Assembly (NCBI RefSeq): GCF_002072955.1
Contig: NZ_LPUF01000001.1
Location: 2,068,896 to 2,132,895 of the forward strand
Length of the DNA stretch: 64,000 nt
From: Methyloprofundus sedimenti
Lineage (GTDB): Bacteria; Pseudomonadota; Gammaproteobacteria; Methylococcales; Methylomonadaceae
Reading direction: 5' to 3'
In this document: one piece after another, positions 29,534 to 38,260 of the stretch
Layout: each line of letters opens with the position of its first letter
Numbering within the stretch: the first letter of the stretch is position 1
Made by a program: the position numbers and the translations under genes
Notes under the pieces: generated by a model
Databases searched by the model: none
What the model saw: the letters and a program-made list of their open reading frames with translations, nothing else
What the model was told of the DNA's origin: nothing

Positions 29534-30171
29534 TGTTGAATTCCTTATTGACACACCGCGACCAACTGACTAATATAGCTATGCCCTTGACACATTCAGG
29601 GGACGGGATTTGCAGCCCGGTACGAGGTCGAAAGGCCGCTTTTAATGCGGTTTTTTATTGTCCATCAAAAATAATTGAAGCTGGATTAGTCCGTTTTAAC
29701 ACATCTTTGGTGGATTGTATTGAGCAACCCTTAATTGGGTTGGCCGTCTCCTTGTACGGTACTGCAAACTTGATACAGTCCACCTCCAAAAAAATTGCAG
29801 TTTTAAGAGGTGGTTTATTCCAAAAACAAGGACATAAGCCAATGCTTAACTACACTCAAAATCCGCATAACATTTCTGTTAGCGCAATCAAAAAACAATC
29901 CATACAAAAACAACTCGAAATTATTAGCCAGGCGCTAACTATTTTTTGTTTTGATTCCAGCAAAATCAACAAAGATCAATTAAAGCAGGATGCGCTCGAA
30001 TTGGCGCGCATGCTTGACGAAATCGAGCACGACAATCAACGCAAAACTTCCCGTTTTAACGTATTGGCAAAAGGCACCCGCCGATTAATTGCTGAACGCG
30101 TAACGTTTAACCAAGCCAAACAATATCCCGACTGCATTGTAAAATTTTCTTGCATGGAAGCGTCGCTATGA
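29533..30171 (+). CDS. Ash/Icd-like satellite protein (start uncertain)
   Basis: Open frame of 212 residues whose ATG overlaps the alpA stop. The first ~100 residues contain HSGDGICSPVRGRKAAFNAV, reminiscent of the Ash/Icd-like proteins of P4-like elements. An intrinsic terminator lies inside this part (29636-29656). The second part, from the ATG at 29842 (AAGGAC upstream; MLNYTQNPHNISV...), is a more conventional 109-residue protein with a helical, charged C-terminal half. Either one long protein is made, or the first part is a regulatory RNA leader and translation starts at 29842. The overlapping ATGA at 30168 couples it to the next gene. Confidence 0.5.
   Translation: MLNSLLTHRDQLTNIAMPLTHSGDGICSPVRGRKAAFNAVFYCPSKIIEAGLVRFNTSLVDCIEQPLIGLAVSLYGTANLIQSTSKKIAVLRGGLFQKQGHKPMLNYTQNPHNISVSAIKKQSIQKQLEIISQALTIFCFDSSKINKDQLKQDALELARMLDEIEHDNQRKTSRFNVLAKGTRRLIAERVTFNQAKQYPDCIVKFSCMEASL
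29636..29656 (+). terminator. Intrinsic terminator inside the Ash-like frame
   Basis: CCGC (29636-29639) pairs with GCGG (29647-29650) and six T follow. Directly upstream is a small GGTC/GGCC hairpin. Its place just after alpA and inside a coding frame resembles the premature-termination leader of phage P4, where a short processed RNA gives immunity. That comparison is inferred. Confidence 0.5.
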
Positions 30172-30365
30172 GCCAATTAACGGAACAAAATCTAATAGAT
30201 GCTGCGTTAGCCATTGGCAATATTGCAGATTCTAACGGCCATTACACCGCCGGACTTGCGGCGCGAATTGATGCGACGGGTAAAACAGTTTTTCAACTAA
30301 CTATCATTGAATTATTGGCCCTGGATCATTTGCAGCGCATTCAGTTCAACGGGAGAACATCATGA
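30168..30365 (+). CDS. Small satellite protein, unknown
   Basis: A 65-residue protein (MSQLTEQNLIDAALAIGNIA...) starting at an ATGA overlap with the gene before it and ending in another ATGA overlap with the gene after it. It is mostly helical with no membrane segment. No family was recognised. The chain of overlaps shows it belongs to the alpA-linked operon. Confidence 0.65.
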   Translation: MSQLTEQNLIDAALAIGNIADSNGHYTAGLAARIDATGKTVFQLTIIELLALDHLQRIQFNGRTS

Positions 30366-30721
30366 ACAATTTAATTATAGACGGCAAAGAAATAAATCAA
30401 CCTGGATCATCTAGCGCTGCAAAATTCATTTTTTCAGTTGCCTACGCGTATCATGCAAAAAAACGAAACCCCAAAACAGGCCGCATGGAGTTAAATGCCA
30501 ATTTAGATAGCCATGAAGAATTGCATGCTCAAATTGAGAGCTTAGAAATTTTTCTGAATGATTCCTTGAGTGGTGTTGGTGAAGCGTTGGCCATACAGGA
30601 CGCGCTTAGTAATGAAGCCATTCAAAAACTCGGCTTTTTAATTTCTGGTTTAGCTGACCTTCAAGCGTTAGTTAGCGATACTCGCAATCTTGTTAACAGG
30701 GGGAGTCATGAGCATTTCTAG
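30362..30721 (+). CDS. Satellite protein, unknown
   Basis: A 119-residue protein, helical in its second half (HEELHAQIESLEIFL..., LGFLISGLADLQALVSD), preceded by a basic segment (KKRNPKTGRMELN). It overlaps the genes on both sides (ATGA at 30362; the next ATG at 30708 lies inside it). No family was recognised. Confidence 0.65.
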   Translation: MNNLIIDGKEINQPGSSSAAKFIFSVAYAYHAKKRNPKTGRMELNANLDSHEELHAQIESLEIFLNDSLSGVGEALAIQDALSNEAIQKLGFLISGLADLQALVSDTRNLVNRGSHEHF

Positions 30722-30959
30722 TTTTACCAAAATGAAATCAACTGAGTTGATCGAGATCCTGGCCGCGTTATCTGTCGTTAACAATGTTTCTGAAAAACTG
30801 CGCATGCACCTGAATGGAGAATGTGAAATTGATAATGTTGACGAGTTGGCGAATTTTTACGTTTTAGGCGGGCTGGGTGCCTCAATAAAATATCTCGCTA
30901 AGTCCGCCGCGTTCCGTGCTGAATGGATCGAGCAGAACTCAACAGATTTACAATCATAA
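30708..30959 (+). CDS. Satellite protein, unknown
   Basis: An 83-residue soluble protein (MSISSFTKMKSTELIEILAAL...), chosen from the ATG at 30708 with AGGGGGA before it. It overlaps the preceding gene by 14 bases. It is the last gene before a strong terminator. No family was recognised. Confidence 0.65.
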   Translation: MSISSFTKMKSTELIEILAALSVVNNVSEKLRMHLNGECEIDNVDELANFYVLGGLGASIKYLAKSAAFRAEWIEQNSTDLQS

Positions 30960-30965
30960 AAAAAA

Positions 30966-31000
30966 CCCTGAGCAATGACGAGTTGCTCAGGGCCTTTATT
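30966..31000 (+). terminator. Intrinsic terminator closing the alpA operon
   Basis: CCCTGAGCAA (30966-30975) pairs perfectly with TTGCTCAGGG (30983-30992), followed by CCTTTATTT. It starts 6 bases after the stop of the small-ORF operon. Confidence 0.85.
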
Positions 31001-31080
31001 TGTAACCAAAACAAAAAGATATACACCTTTTATATCTTATCATTTTTGGTTATTGGTTCCAACAAATAACTGATATTCAA

Positions 31081-31230
31081 ATGACTAAAAAATATAGAAA
31101 ATCTGTATGTGGTAATTGCGGAGCAAATGAACGCAGCTATAACGGATTATGTAAACAGTGCAATGCCTGGCTTAAGATTTTAAAGCATGTGAGATCCATT
31201 AAAGTTCTTCTATCTAACGCAGGGGGTTGA
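31081..31230 (+). CDS. Zinc-ribbon microprotein
   Basis: A 49-residue frame with two CxxC pairs (VCGNCGANERSYNGLCKQCN), typical of a zinc ribbon, and a Lys-rich C-terminus. It ends two bases before the primase start, so it is probably translated with it. Such small ribbons are common beside satellite replication genes. Function unknown. Confidence 0.6.
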   Translation: MTKKYRKSVCGNCGANERSYNGLCKQCNAWLKILKHVRSIKVLLSNAGG

Positions 31231-31467
31231 TATGGGTGTAATTGATCAAATGGCTGATGTTGGTCTAACAGGTCTTGCAAAGCAAAATTTAATTGTTGAT
31301 GGGTTGTTACATCGTTTTAGACCCGATTGGGAGCCAAAGGCAGCTAAAAAAAGAGCGTGGTATATCTTATTTCCTTTTAAAACTGATTCTGGAGCAGACT
31401 TAATTGCCGGTTCTTTTGGATGGTTTAAAGGGGCTGATTCTTACGCGTTCAATGTGTCTTTAAAATC

Positions 31468-32523
31468 GGCTATGTCACCGTTAAGTATTGAAAATCACCC
31501 AGAGCAGAATGTAACAATTGCTCAGGGGTTAGATTGTGGTTCCGATCCATAATTCTGCACCAAGCCAAATAATTAGGTAAATACTTGGTGGCTACACCAT
31601 GAAAGCGGTCTAGCCATGATTTAAAACGGTGGTGGTATGCATTGACATTTTGTATATGATAGGCCCCTTTAGTCACCCGCTGCCCTTGACTCATGTTAAC
31701 GATTTCATGAGATACTTTTTCAGCTTTACAAAATGCACCATAAGTTGGATTGCCATCACTCACAAGGAGGGCATCCTGGTCTAGTATTGGCTTTAAATGC
31801 GTATCAAGAACAATTTTGCTTATTGGGCCATTACCTGTCACAAAATCTACGGTTTGTTTTGAGCGATCACGAGCAATTAAAATGCAAATTTGCTCATCAG
31901 AAATCCCTCGCTTAGTCGCACAGCCCCCTCGTTTCCTTGGTTGACGATTGAGATGGCGTTCTCCTTTATGTGACTCAAGTAAGTAGGTTTCATCAGCTTC
32001 TGTAATGCCATGAAGAGCACTGGGACGATCCTGCTGAATCCAGCTTAAAAAACGGTGCCGCCATCGAAAGGTTGTATTTCGATGCACATTAATTTCTTTA
32101 GCTGCCTGCCGGACAGTCAATGATTCTGCGATAGCTCCTAAGTAATCAAGCCACTTTGACTTGAGGCGTAGATGAGCAAGAGGCGTTCCTGTCAAAGCAT
32201 TAAATGTCTTTTTGCAGGCTTTACAGCGGTAGCGCTGAAGGCCATCTTTTATTCCATGCCTGTGGCTTTCGGTATGGGAGCAATGAGGGCATTTACCTTT
32301 GCTATCAAATATTGTTTCAATTAAATCAAAAACCTTAGGTTCGTCCTCTAGTTGATCCAGTGCTTTCGTTAGAACAGTGCGTTGATGGTGGTCAAGTTGA
32401 TTTATTTCGGAAATGAACTCTAAAAACTCTGGGGCTTTCATAACTATCTCCTTAATTTACATGGGCTTTATTTACTTATACGCTCTTGTTATATGAAATT
32501 CCATACTTTACGGTGACATAGCC
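31468..32523 (-). mobile_element. IS1595-family insertion sequence, complete (1056 bp)
   Basis: Ends are inverted repeats: GGCTATGTCACCGTTAAGTAT on the left and, read inward from the right, GGCTATGTCACCGTAAAGTAT (one mismatch). An 8-bp direct repeat TTAAAATC flanks it (31460-31467 and 32524-32531), the size expected for IS1595. It carries one intact transposase. A decayed relative lies at 45019-45763. Confidence 0.93.
31470..32441 (-). CDS. IS1595-family transposase
   Basis: A 323-residue transposase. An N-terminal zinc ribbon (CPHCSHTESHRHG ... YRCKACKKTFNALTGT) is followed by an HTH (VRQAAKEINVHRNTTFRWRHRF) and an ISXO2-like DDE domain (ITEADETYLLES..., LLVSDGNPTYGAF, NVNAYHHRFKSWLDRFHGV). 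The stop codon lies within the terminal inverted repeat. It looks intact and is the only gene of the element. Confidence 0.93.
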   Translation of the reverse strand: MKAPEFLEFISEINQLDHHQRTVLTKALDQLEDEPKVFDLIETIFDSKGKCPHCSHTESHRHGIKDGLQRYRCKACKKTFNALTGTPLAHLRLKSKWLDYLGAIAESLTVRQAAKEINVHRNTTFRWRHRFLSWIQQDRPSALHGITEADETYLLESHKGERHLNRQPRKRGGCATKRGISDEQICILIARDRSKQTVDFVTGNGPISKIVLDTHLKPILDQDALLVSDGNPTYGAFCKAEKVSHEIVNMSQGQRVTKGAYHIQNVNAYHHRFKSWLDRFHGVATKYLPNYLAWCRIMDRNHNLTPEQLLHSALGDFQYLTVT

Positions 32524-33143
32524 TTAAAATCTGATGCGGTGCTTTCACCAGCAGAAAAAACGCGTTATGCAAAAGAGCAGGAAGAAAAACGGAAACTTGC
32601 CGACCAGGAGAGAAAAAAAGAAATTGAAGCCACCGCAAGGCGTGCGACCGAGATATGGGAGAAATTACCGAAACACGGCCACTCTAAATATTTACAACGT
32701 AAAAAAATTGCGGCATTTAATATTCGATTCACAAGAGGATCGATTGTTTTACCTGTCTATGGTTTTGATCGTGTTTTATCTGGTTTACAGTTTATTGATC
32801 CTGATGGCAATAAGAAGTTTTTGACAGGAACCATTAAAAAGGGCCGGTTTTGTATCCTGGGGAATTCATTAAAGCCTGATGGTTTTATGGCGATTACTGA
32901 AGGTTATGCAACTGGAGCAAGCGTCCGTATGGCTACACATTGGCCGGTATATATCGCGTTTGATGCGGGTAATTTGATTTATGTTGCGAAAGCAGTTAGA
33001 GAAAAATACCTAAGAGCAAAGATTGTAATTGCTGGGGATGATGATTTTGGTAATCCTGATAATCCTGGACGTAAAAAGGCAATACAAGCGGCTAAAGCGG
33101 TAGGTGCTTTAGCTATATTTCCTAATAGAGAGGTTGTTGCTTA

Positions 33144-34592
33144 ATGAGTAATTCTTTAGATTTTAATGATTTTCATGTTGAGCATGGTATTGAACAAACA
33201 AAAGCGGCCATTATTGAGCCTGCTAAGCAGTTTTATGAACGTAAGCAAGATAAAAATTCTGGAATTACTGATGAAGAAGATGCTGAAGCAGATAATGATT
33301 TATTAAATTTACCGCCTGAGCTTGCTGCAGAAGGGTTTCATGGTGTGTTAAAGGAGGCATGCGCTATATCTACACGCTACAGCGAAGCTTCAGCGGTTGC
33401 CATTGCAGCAAATATAATTGCTACGTTTAGCGCGATGATTGGTCGAGTTGCGTATCAGCCTATTGGTGATGGTATTTGTCATGCCCGACCATTTTTTATT
33501 TTAGCGGGTAAAACCGGAAAAGCACGAAAGGGCACTTCAGAATATACACCTTATCGAATCTTTGATGAAGTCGAGACTATGTTAGGCAAAGACCACCCTA
33601 AGCTTAATAGGCATAATGGCGGACTTTCAACGGGTGAGGGTTTGGGCTGGGCTATTCGTGATGCCATTATCACCACGGATAAAGATGGTAATGAGTCCGT
33701 TGCTGATGAAGGAATTAATGATAAGCGGCTCTATGTAACTGAAGCAGAATTTGCAGGGGCTATGGCTTCAGCAAGCCGTGAAAAGAATAATCTAAGTGCA
33801 ACTATAAGAACTGTATGGGATGGGCGTTCAATCAGTCCATTGGTGAAAAATGCGAAGTGGTGCGCTAGCGATCCGCATGTGGTTATTAGTGCGCATATTA
33901 CAGCGGCGGAACTTATAGACCGTATGACTGATGTAGATGCGCAAAGCGGTTTTATGAACCGGTTTATTATTTTGCATATTGTACGGCCTAAGCTGGTCCC
34001 ATTACCCAAGAGAACATCGATTGAAGATATACAGCGCGTGGCAATAAAAATAGCTGAAGCGGTAGATTTTGCAACATATGAAGCAGGTAGTGAAAACAAT
34101 AGTCTGGAAATAAAGCTATCACCTGAAGCAGCAAAGTATTGGTGCGGTCAGTATAGAGAACTAACCAAAGAGCTGAATGGTTTACCTGGCAATCTATTAG
34201 TAAGGACTGAGATTTATTGTCGAATGCTGGCCATGATATTTGCTCTATTAGATTGCTCAAAAGTTATTGAGCCGCAACACATTAAAGCCGCATTAGCCTG
34301 GATCAACTATTGGAAGGATTCAGTTATTTATATCTTTGGCACTTTAGCCGCAAAAGCAGAAAGTAATAAATTGAATGAGAACGCAAAAAGCGTTTATGAA
34401 TTTATCACCAAGAACCCTGGATGCACTCGAACAAATTTAACCACGTTTTTTAGAGGGAAGATATTGAGTCCTGAAATGACGGGCGTGCTTAATCATTTGA
34501 TGAATGCAGCGCCACCATTAATAAGACAGGAAACCAGACCACGACCAGATAATAAACCAGGGAAAGGATCAATTTTATTTTGGAAGGTGTAA
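33144..34592 (+). CDS. DUF3987 helicase-like replication protein
   Basis: A 482-residue DUF3987-type protein. A modified P-loop GKTGKARKGTS lies near 122-132, the family's variant of Walker A. A helical C-terminal region ends in a winged-helix-like segment (NPGCTRTNLTTFFRGK). Its ATG overlaps the primase stop (TAATG), so primase and this protein form a replication pair like the primase-helicase modules of satellites. Iterons lie directly downstream and may be its targets (inference). Confidence 0.85.
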   Translation: MSNSLDFNDFHVEHGIEQTKAAIIEPAKQFYERKQDKNSGITDEEDAEADNDLLNLPPELAAEGFHGVLKEACAISTRYSEASAVAIAANIIATFSAMIGRVAYQPIGDGICHARPFFILAGKTGKARKGTSEYTPYRIFDEVETMLGKDHPKLNRHNGGLSTGEGLGWAIRDAIITTDKDGNESVADEGINDKRLYVTEAEFAGAMASASREKNNLSATIRTVWDGRSISPLVKNAKWCASDPHVVISAHITAAELIDRMTDVDAQSGFMNRFIILHIVRPKLVPLPKRTSIEDIQRVAIKIAEAVDFATYEAGSENNSLEIKLSPEAAKYWCGQYRELTKELNGLPGNLLVRTEIYCRMLAMIFALLDCSKVIEPQHIKAALAWINYWKDSVIYIFGTLAAKAESNKLNENAKSVYEFITKNPGCTRTNLTTFFRGKILSPEMTGVLNHLMNAAPPLIRQETRPRPDNKPGKGSILFWKV

Positions 34593-35168
34593 CTAATAAT
34601 TAAAGCCTCGTGAGTAACTTAGGTAACTTAGGTAACTTAGTTATATAGCAAGGCTTAGAGCATTGTAGCTTAGGTGTAACTTAGCTGTAACTTAGCTTTC
34701 ATTAAAACAGTAATTCTTCCTAAGTTACAGCTGAGTTACCTAAGTTACAACCTCTACAGGCCGCGCCATTGCTCTATGTTACCTAAGTTACCTAAGTTAC
34801 AGGGTAATAATATATTAAGGATTCATTTTATGAACAAAACATCATCATTAGATTTTTAAAATGATGTTGCTGTGGATAACAAAAAGGTACTTTCCTGAGT
34901 TTGGTCAGTGCGGGGAAAAAAGAGCGCAATAATTTTGAGTTTTTGTACTTCCATAGGTCTCGACTGCATTGTGTTGTATAGCCTACAGACCTCTATTTTA
35001 AAGGCTTTCAGTGTTTAGGCATAAATTGACCCGAGATTATTATCTTGGCTAAATAATAAAAGGTACTTCTGAAGACTCAACCCACTGCGGGTGATAGAAA
35101 GTGCGGTATTTGTCTGATTATGAGCATCCTCTAATGGGGTTGCATAGCATTAATTAAGGAAATGAATA
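34593..35168. other. Non-coding region holding the candidate replication origin
   Basis: 576 bases without a convincing gene. The first 210 hold the iteron array annotated separately. The rest (34801-35168) contains only very short frames, and no RNA gene was recognised. Confidence 0.5.
34614..34800. repeat. Palindromic iteron array, candidate origin of replication
   Basis: GTAACTTAG occurs five times on the + strand: three in exact 9-bp tandem (34614-34640), then 34676-34684 and 34687-34695. Its complement CTAAGTTAC follows four times (34720-34728, 34740-34748, 34783-34791, 34792-34800). Two near-copies are at 34731-34739 and 34774-34782; the last three units are again in 9-bp tandem. The layout is a mirror image around AT-rich DNA. 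Position right after the primase/helicase genes matches satellite origins. Confidence 0.8.
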
Positions 35169-35678
35169 GTGAATACAATTGAAACTCTATTAGCTCACCA
35201 GGTAACCAGGTCTGAACTGGGGCGTGTTATCAGCGCTAGCAGGCAAACAGTAGACGGTTTAATTAAGCGCGGTGTGGTTGATTCTCATGCGCCGCTTGGC
35301 GAACAACTGGAACTGTATATTAACCATTTACGTGAAATTGCCGCCGGTCGTGCCACAAATTGCGATCTTAACCTTGCTACTGAGAGAGCAGGGCTTGCAA
35401 AAGAGCAGCGGTTACGGCTGGAAATGCAAAACGCTGTAGCCAGGCGCGAATACGGCCCAATTATTGAAATGGAATTAGGCCTTGCTGATGTGCTGGCAAT
35501 GGCTGGATCTAAACTTGACACAATCGTGGGCAAGTTAAAAAAGCAGTCTGATATCTTAACTGCGGATGATCTGGATATTGTCGGGAAAATTATTGCGGAT
35601 GTCAGAAATGATATTGCAGATACCGTCATAGACTGGTTTCCGGCAGAATCAGATACTGATGATAATGACGACCTCTAA
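35169..35678 (+). CDS. Terminase small subunit, Nu1-like DNA packaging protein
   Basis: A 169-residue protein starting at GTG (TAAGGA upstream). It has an N-terminal winged HTH (VTRSELGRVISASRQTVDGLIKRGVV), a central coiled coil (ATERAGLAKEQRLRLEMQNAVARRE), a helical C-terminal region and an acidic tail. This matches lambda Nu1/small terminase architecture. There is no large terminase in the element, so it probably recognises satellite DNA and recruits a helper phage's large subunit, as PICI TerS proteins do (inference). Confidence 0.85.
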   Translation: MNTIETLLAHQVTRSELGRVISASRQTVDGLIKRGVVDSHAPLGEQLELYINHLREIAAGRATNCDLNLATERAGLAKEQRLRLEMQNAVARREYGPIIEMELGLADVLAMAGSKLDTIVGKLKKQSDILTADDLDIVGKIIADVRNDIADTVIDWFPAESDTDDNDDL

Positions 35679-35697
35679 AAGAGCACTGGAAAAATGA

Positions 35698-36108
35698 ATG
35701 GAAATTTCTAAGATCAAACAGCAATTAATTTCGCAAAAACCACTAACTCAGCCACAACAAAATTATTTAATTAATGTAGCGACAAGCATCGAGCAGGGCT
35801 TACCACTGGATTTTATTTTTGAACACACAAAAATCATACCCCTGGCCCGTGGTAAAAAATCGGCACAATACCAGCATTTTAAGAAGCAAAGGGATTTAAT
35901 TTTAAAACGCGCGACATCATTACTACAGGGCAGTGATTATGGCCGCTGTACTGAACTTGCGGAGGTGGTGAAAACGATTAATAAGGCCCTGAAATCGGGC
36001 GCATTTGAGCCAAAAACCGAGCTTGAAACGCTTATCATCGAGATTATTAAAACTGGCGTTAAAATCCCATCAACGCCACGCCAACTTTATAACATTATTT
36101 ACAGCTGA
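35698..36108 (+). CDS. Satellite protein, unknown
   Basis: A 136-residue basic, helical protein (MEISKIKQQLISQKPLTQPQQ ...). It ends in a small alpha/beta-like stretch with PSTPRQLYNIIYS. It starts 19 bases after TerS in the same direction, so it is probably in the packaging operon. No family was recognised. Confidence 0.65.
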   Translation: MEISKIKQQLISQKPLTQPQQNYLINVATSIEQGLPLDFIFEHTKIIPLARGKKSAQYQHFKKQRDLILKRATSLLQGSDYGRCTELAEVVKTINKALKSGAFEPKTELETLIIEIIKTGVKIPSTPRQLYNIIYS

Positions 36109-36192
36109 AAAATTAAACTAATCAATTATTTCTGTTTAAGCTATTGATTTTGATTGATATAATTGAAATTAATTAAAAAACAAAGGATAAAT

Positions 36193-36654
36193 ATGAAATT
36201 TAATTTACTAAAATGGCAATCCATTCAAGATCGGCGCAATGATCTTCATGTAGCGCTGATGAACATCAACGAGGAGCTATATTTTGTCAGGCGGGAATAT
36301 CACAAACACCGAGACTCTTTTTTGCGGGGGCATGACACTAGGCGTGATTATCCATTAACGAGCATTATTGATAATGATCGAAAATTATCCTATCCACAGC
36401 TAATTGAGCGCGTTGAGGAAATAAAATCCGATTGGCCAAACGTTTGCGAAGAATTCACACTTCCAGAAGAATCATCGGCAAAACCCGCACTTATTGCCTT
36501 GTACAATCGCCTACTTGACTTAAAGCGGCTTGAGCAACGCTATGACCTGGTGCAATCCGAATGGAAAAGCTACGGGCAATCATTCAATACGCTACAAGAA
36601 TTCGCTACAAAACATACCAAAATTTCGAGTCAAATCGTAAGTCCTGTAAATTAA
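36193..36654 (+). CDS. Coiled-coil satellite protein, unknown
   Basis: A 153-residue protein rich in charged helices (DRRNDLHVALMNINEELYFV, LYNRLLDLKRLEQRYDLVQ). ATG 36193 is preferred over the upstream frame because AAAGGAT precedes it. No family was recognised. Its place between TerS and the protease suggests a role in packaging or capsid manipulation, but that rests only on position. Confidence 0.6.
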   Translation: MKFNLLKWQSIQDRRNDLHVALMNINEELYFVRREYHKHRDSFLRGHDTRRDYPLTSIIDNDRKLSYPQLIERVEEIKSDWPNVCEEFTLPEESSAKPALIALYNRLLDLKRLEQRYDLVQSEWKSYGQSFNTLQEFATKHTKISSQIVSPVN

Positions 36655-36671
36655 ATTAAGGTTTTCAAATT

Positions 36672-37259
36672 ATGATTAATCCAGAAAAATTAGAGTCTGC
36701 ACTAGCAAAAAACGCGGTAAATGCTAAAAAGGCATTGGACGCCATTCGAGTGGAGATTGATAACATTGACGATGAAATACATTGGCTAGAAAATTCCCCG
36801 CTTTGCTTGGATGATGCAAAGGCGAAGATCCGGAGTTTTATTAAAAAAAATACCACGGCCAATGGTATAGAACAGTTTTTTTACGATCATGAGTTACAGG
36901 CGAATGGAGTATTTGATGTCAGAGTGAAGCTTGATTCAGAGATTCGTGTGGTGGATAGCTTCCTAACCGGAAGAGGTGGTATTGCAGATCTGTCACAGAT
37001 AATGTGTAGCCTGTTTGGCCAAAACCTACAGCGTATCTTAGAAGATATGGCGACAAAGGCAGCAAAAAATATTCAAAGCGGCCCCATGCTTCATGAACGC
37101 CCAAAACTCAAAACTGAGCTATTAACCAAAAAGCGCACGCTGGAGATTGAGGAGGAAGCAATAATCTGCGCGTCAGAACGCTTGGGTGGCCGTGGCTTCT
37201 ATCGTCGTCATGATTGTAACCCAGAAGTTGTACTTATGATGGAGAAAGAAGATGCTTAA
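36672..37259 (+). CDS. Satellite protein upstream of the capsid protease, unknown
   Basis: A 195-residue protein with N-terminal and C-terminal helical, charged segments (EKLESALAKNAVNAKKALDAI, KKRTLEIEEEAII). It overlaps the S49 protease start by 8 bases, implying coupled translation. No family was recognised. Confidence 0.6.
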   Translation: MINPEKLESALAKNAVNAKKALDAIRVEIDNIDDEIHWLENSPLCLDDAKAKIRSFIKKNTTANGIEQFFYDHELQANGVFDVRVKLDSEIRVVDSFLTGRGGIADLSQIMCSLFGQNLQRILEDMATKAAKNIQSGPMLHERPKLKTELLTKKRTLEIEEEAIICASERLGGRGFYRRHDCNPEVVLMMEKEDA

Positions 37260-38154
37260 TGAAACTATATTTGCAATTCGTCAAGGTGATCTGCAAGGTA
37301 TTTTCGATCTGGAGGCGAAGCTTTTAGCAGCAGGAGCAGCAGACGCACCAACGCCAACAGGCTCAACCATTGAAAAAGTCGGCAATACAGTAATTATTCC
37401 CATAACCGGCGTATTATTCCGGGACATCAACATTTTAACGCTGTTTGGTTATGGTACCGCACTGTCATCAATACAAAACCAGCTTTACCAGGCGGTTAAT
37501 GATTCAGGTGTGAGTAAAATCATCCTTACCTTTGATTCGCCTGGCGGCGCTGTGAATGGAATTCATGAGCTGGCTAACACAATAAACGACTTAGCCAAGC
37601 CTTGCAGCGCTTATGTTACGGGAACCGCCGCAAGTGCCGCGTTTTGGTTAGCGGCCGCCTGTAATGAAATTATTGTGGATAAAACCGCGGTGATAGGTTC
37701 GGTGGGGATCGTCTCAACCTATCAAAAAAATGGTAGTAAATCTGAAATTGAAATCGTGTCCAGCCATGCCCAGGATAAGCTTCCCAATGCAGAAAGTGAG
37801 CAAGGTAGAGCAACGATCCTAAAAACATTAAATGCGATTGAAGCGGTTTTTATTAGCTCATTGACAACCTTACGCCCTGTATTGACCAAGGAAAAGATAA
37901 CCGGCGAAAACGGCGGAGTGTTAGTTGGGGCCAATGCGGTCAATGCAGGTTTTGCAGATAGCACCGGATCACTTCAGGCGCTTATTTCGGGGTTACCTAA
38001 AAATAAGACACTGAACAATGATTCAGGTAATCAAGCAGGCAATCAAGCCGCCGATCATGGATGGAATAGTATTTTTGCGAATGTGAACAGCACTGCCAGC
38101 CCAGAAAAAACTAAAAATAGTGTGTGGGCTGAAGAGATTTCAAGAATATCATAA
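37252..38154 (+). CDS. S49 family (SppA/phage capsid-type) serine peptidase
   Basis: A 300-residue ClpP-fold protease with the oxyanion loop DSPGGAV (95-101) and nucleophile region GTAASAAFWLAAA (S128 expected as the catalytic Ser), then AVIGSVGIV and GGVLVGANAVNAGFAD. There is no signal peptide, and length and form match phage prohead proteases rather than SppA. No major capsid or scaffold gene is nearby, so it may act on a helper phage's prohead (inference). Confidence 0.88.
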   Translation: MLNETIFAIRQGDLQGIFDLEAKLLAAGAADAPTPTGSTIEKVGNTVIIPITGVLFRDINILTLFGYGTALSSIQNQLYQAVNDSGVSKIILTFDSPGGAVNGIHELANTINDLAKPCSAYVTGTAASAAFWLAAACNEIIVDKTAVIGSVGIVSTYQKNGSKSEIEIVSSHAQDKLPNAESEQGRATILKTLNAIEAVFISSLTTLRPVLTKEKITGENGGVLVGANAVNAGFADSTGSLQALISGLPKNKTLNNDSGNQAGNQAADHGWNSIFANVNSTASPEKTKNSVWAEEISRIS

Positions 38155-38224
38155 AACTAAGATCATAAAGTTAATTTTTATGACAACCAAATTCATGCAA
38201 TCATTCCGCGATGGTTGTATGGAT

Positions 38225-38252
38225 CCGCTGCCGTCGCTAAATCCGGCAGCGG
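38225..38252 (+). terminator. Hairpin after the protease gene
   Basis: CCGCTGCCG (38225-38233) pairs with CGGCAGCGG (38244-38252), followed by only TTTCC. It stands directly before a stronger terminator, so the two may act in tandem. Confidence 0.5.
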
Positions 38253-38260
38253 TTTCCTAG

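Larger units (their letters stand above)
31232..33144 (+). pseudogene. Toprim primase gene interrupted by IS1595
   Basis: The 5' part (31232-31467, MGVIDQMADVGLTGLAKQN...) and the 3' part (32532-33144) join in frame (..NVSLK-SDAVLSPAEK..) when the IS and one copy of its 8-base target duplication are removed, giving a 282-residue protein. The 3' part carries Toprim-like motifs (ITEGYATGASV, IAFDAGNL, IVIAGDDDFG). This is the satellite's primase-like replication gene. As it stands only fragments can be made. The 3' part could be retranslated from an ATG at 32539, but it would lack the N-terminal region. The stop overlaps the next start. Confidence 0.85.
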
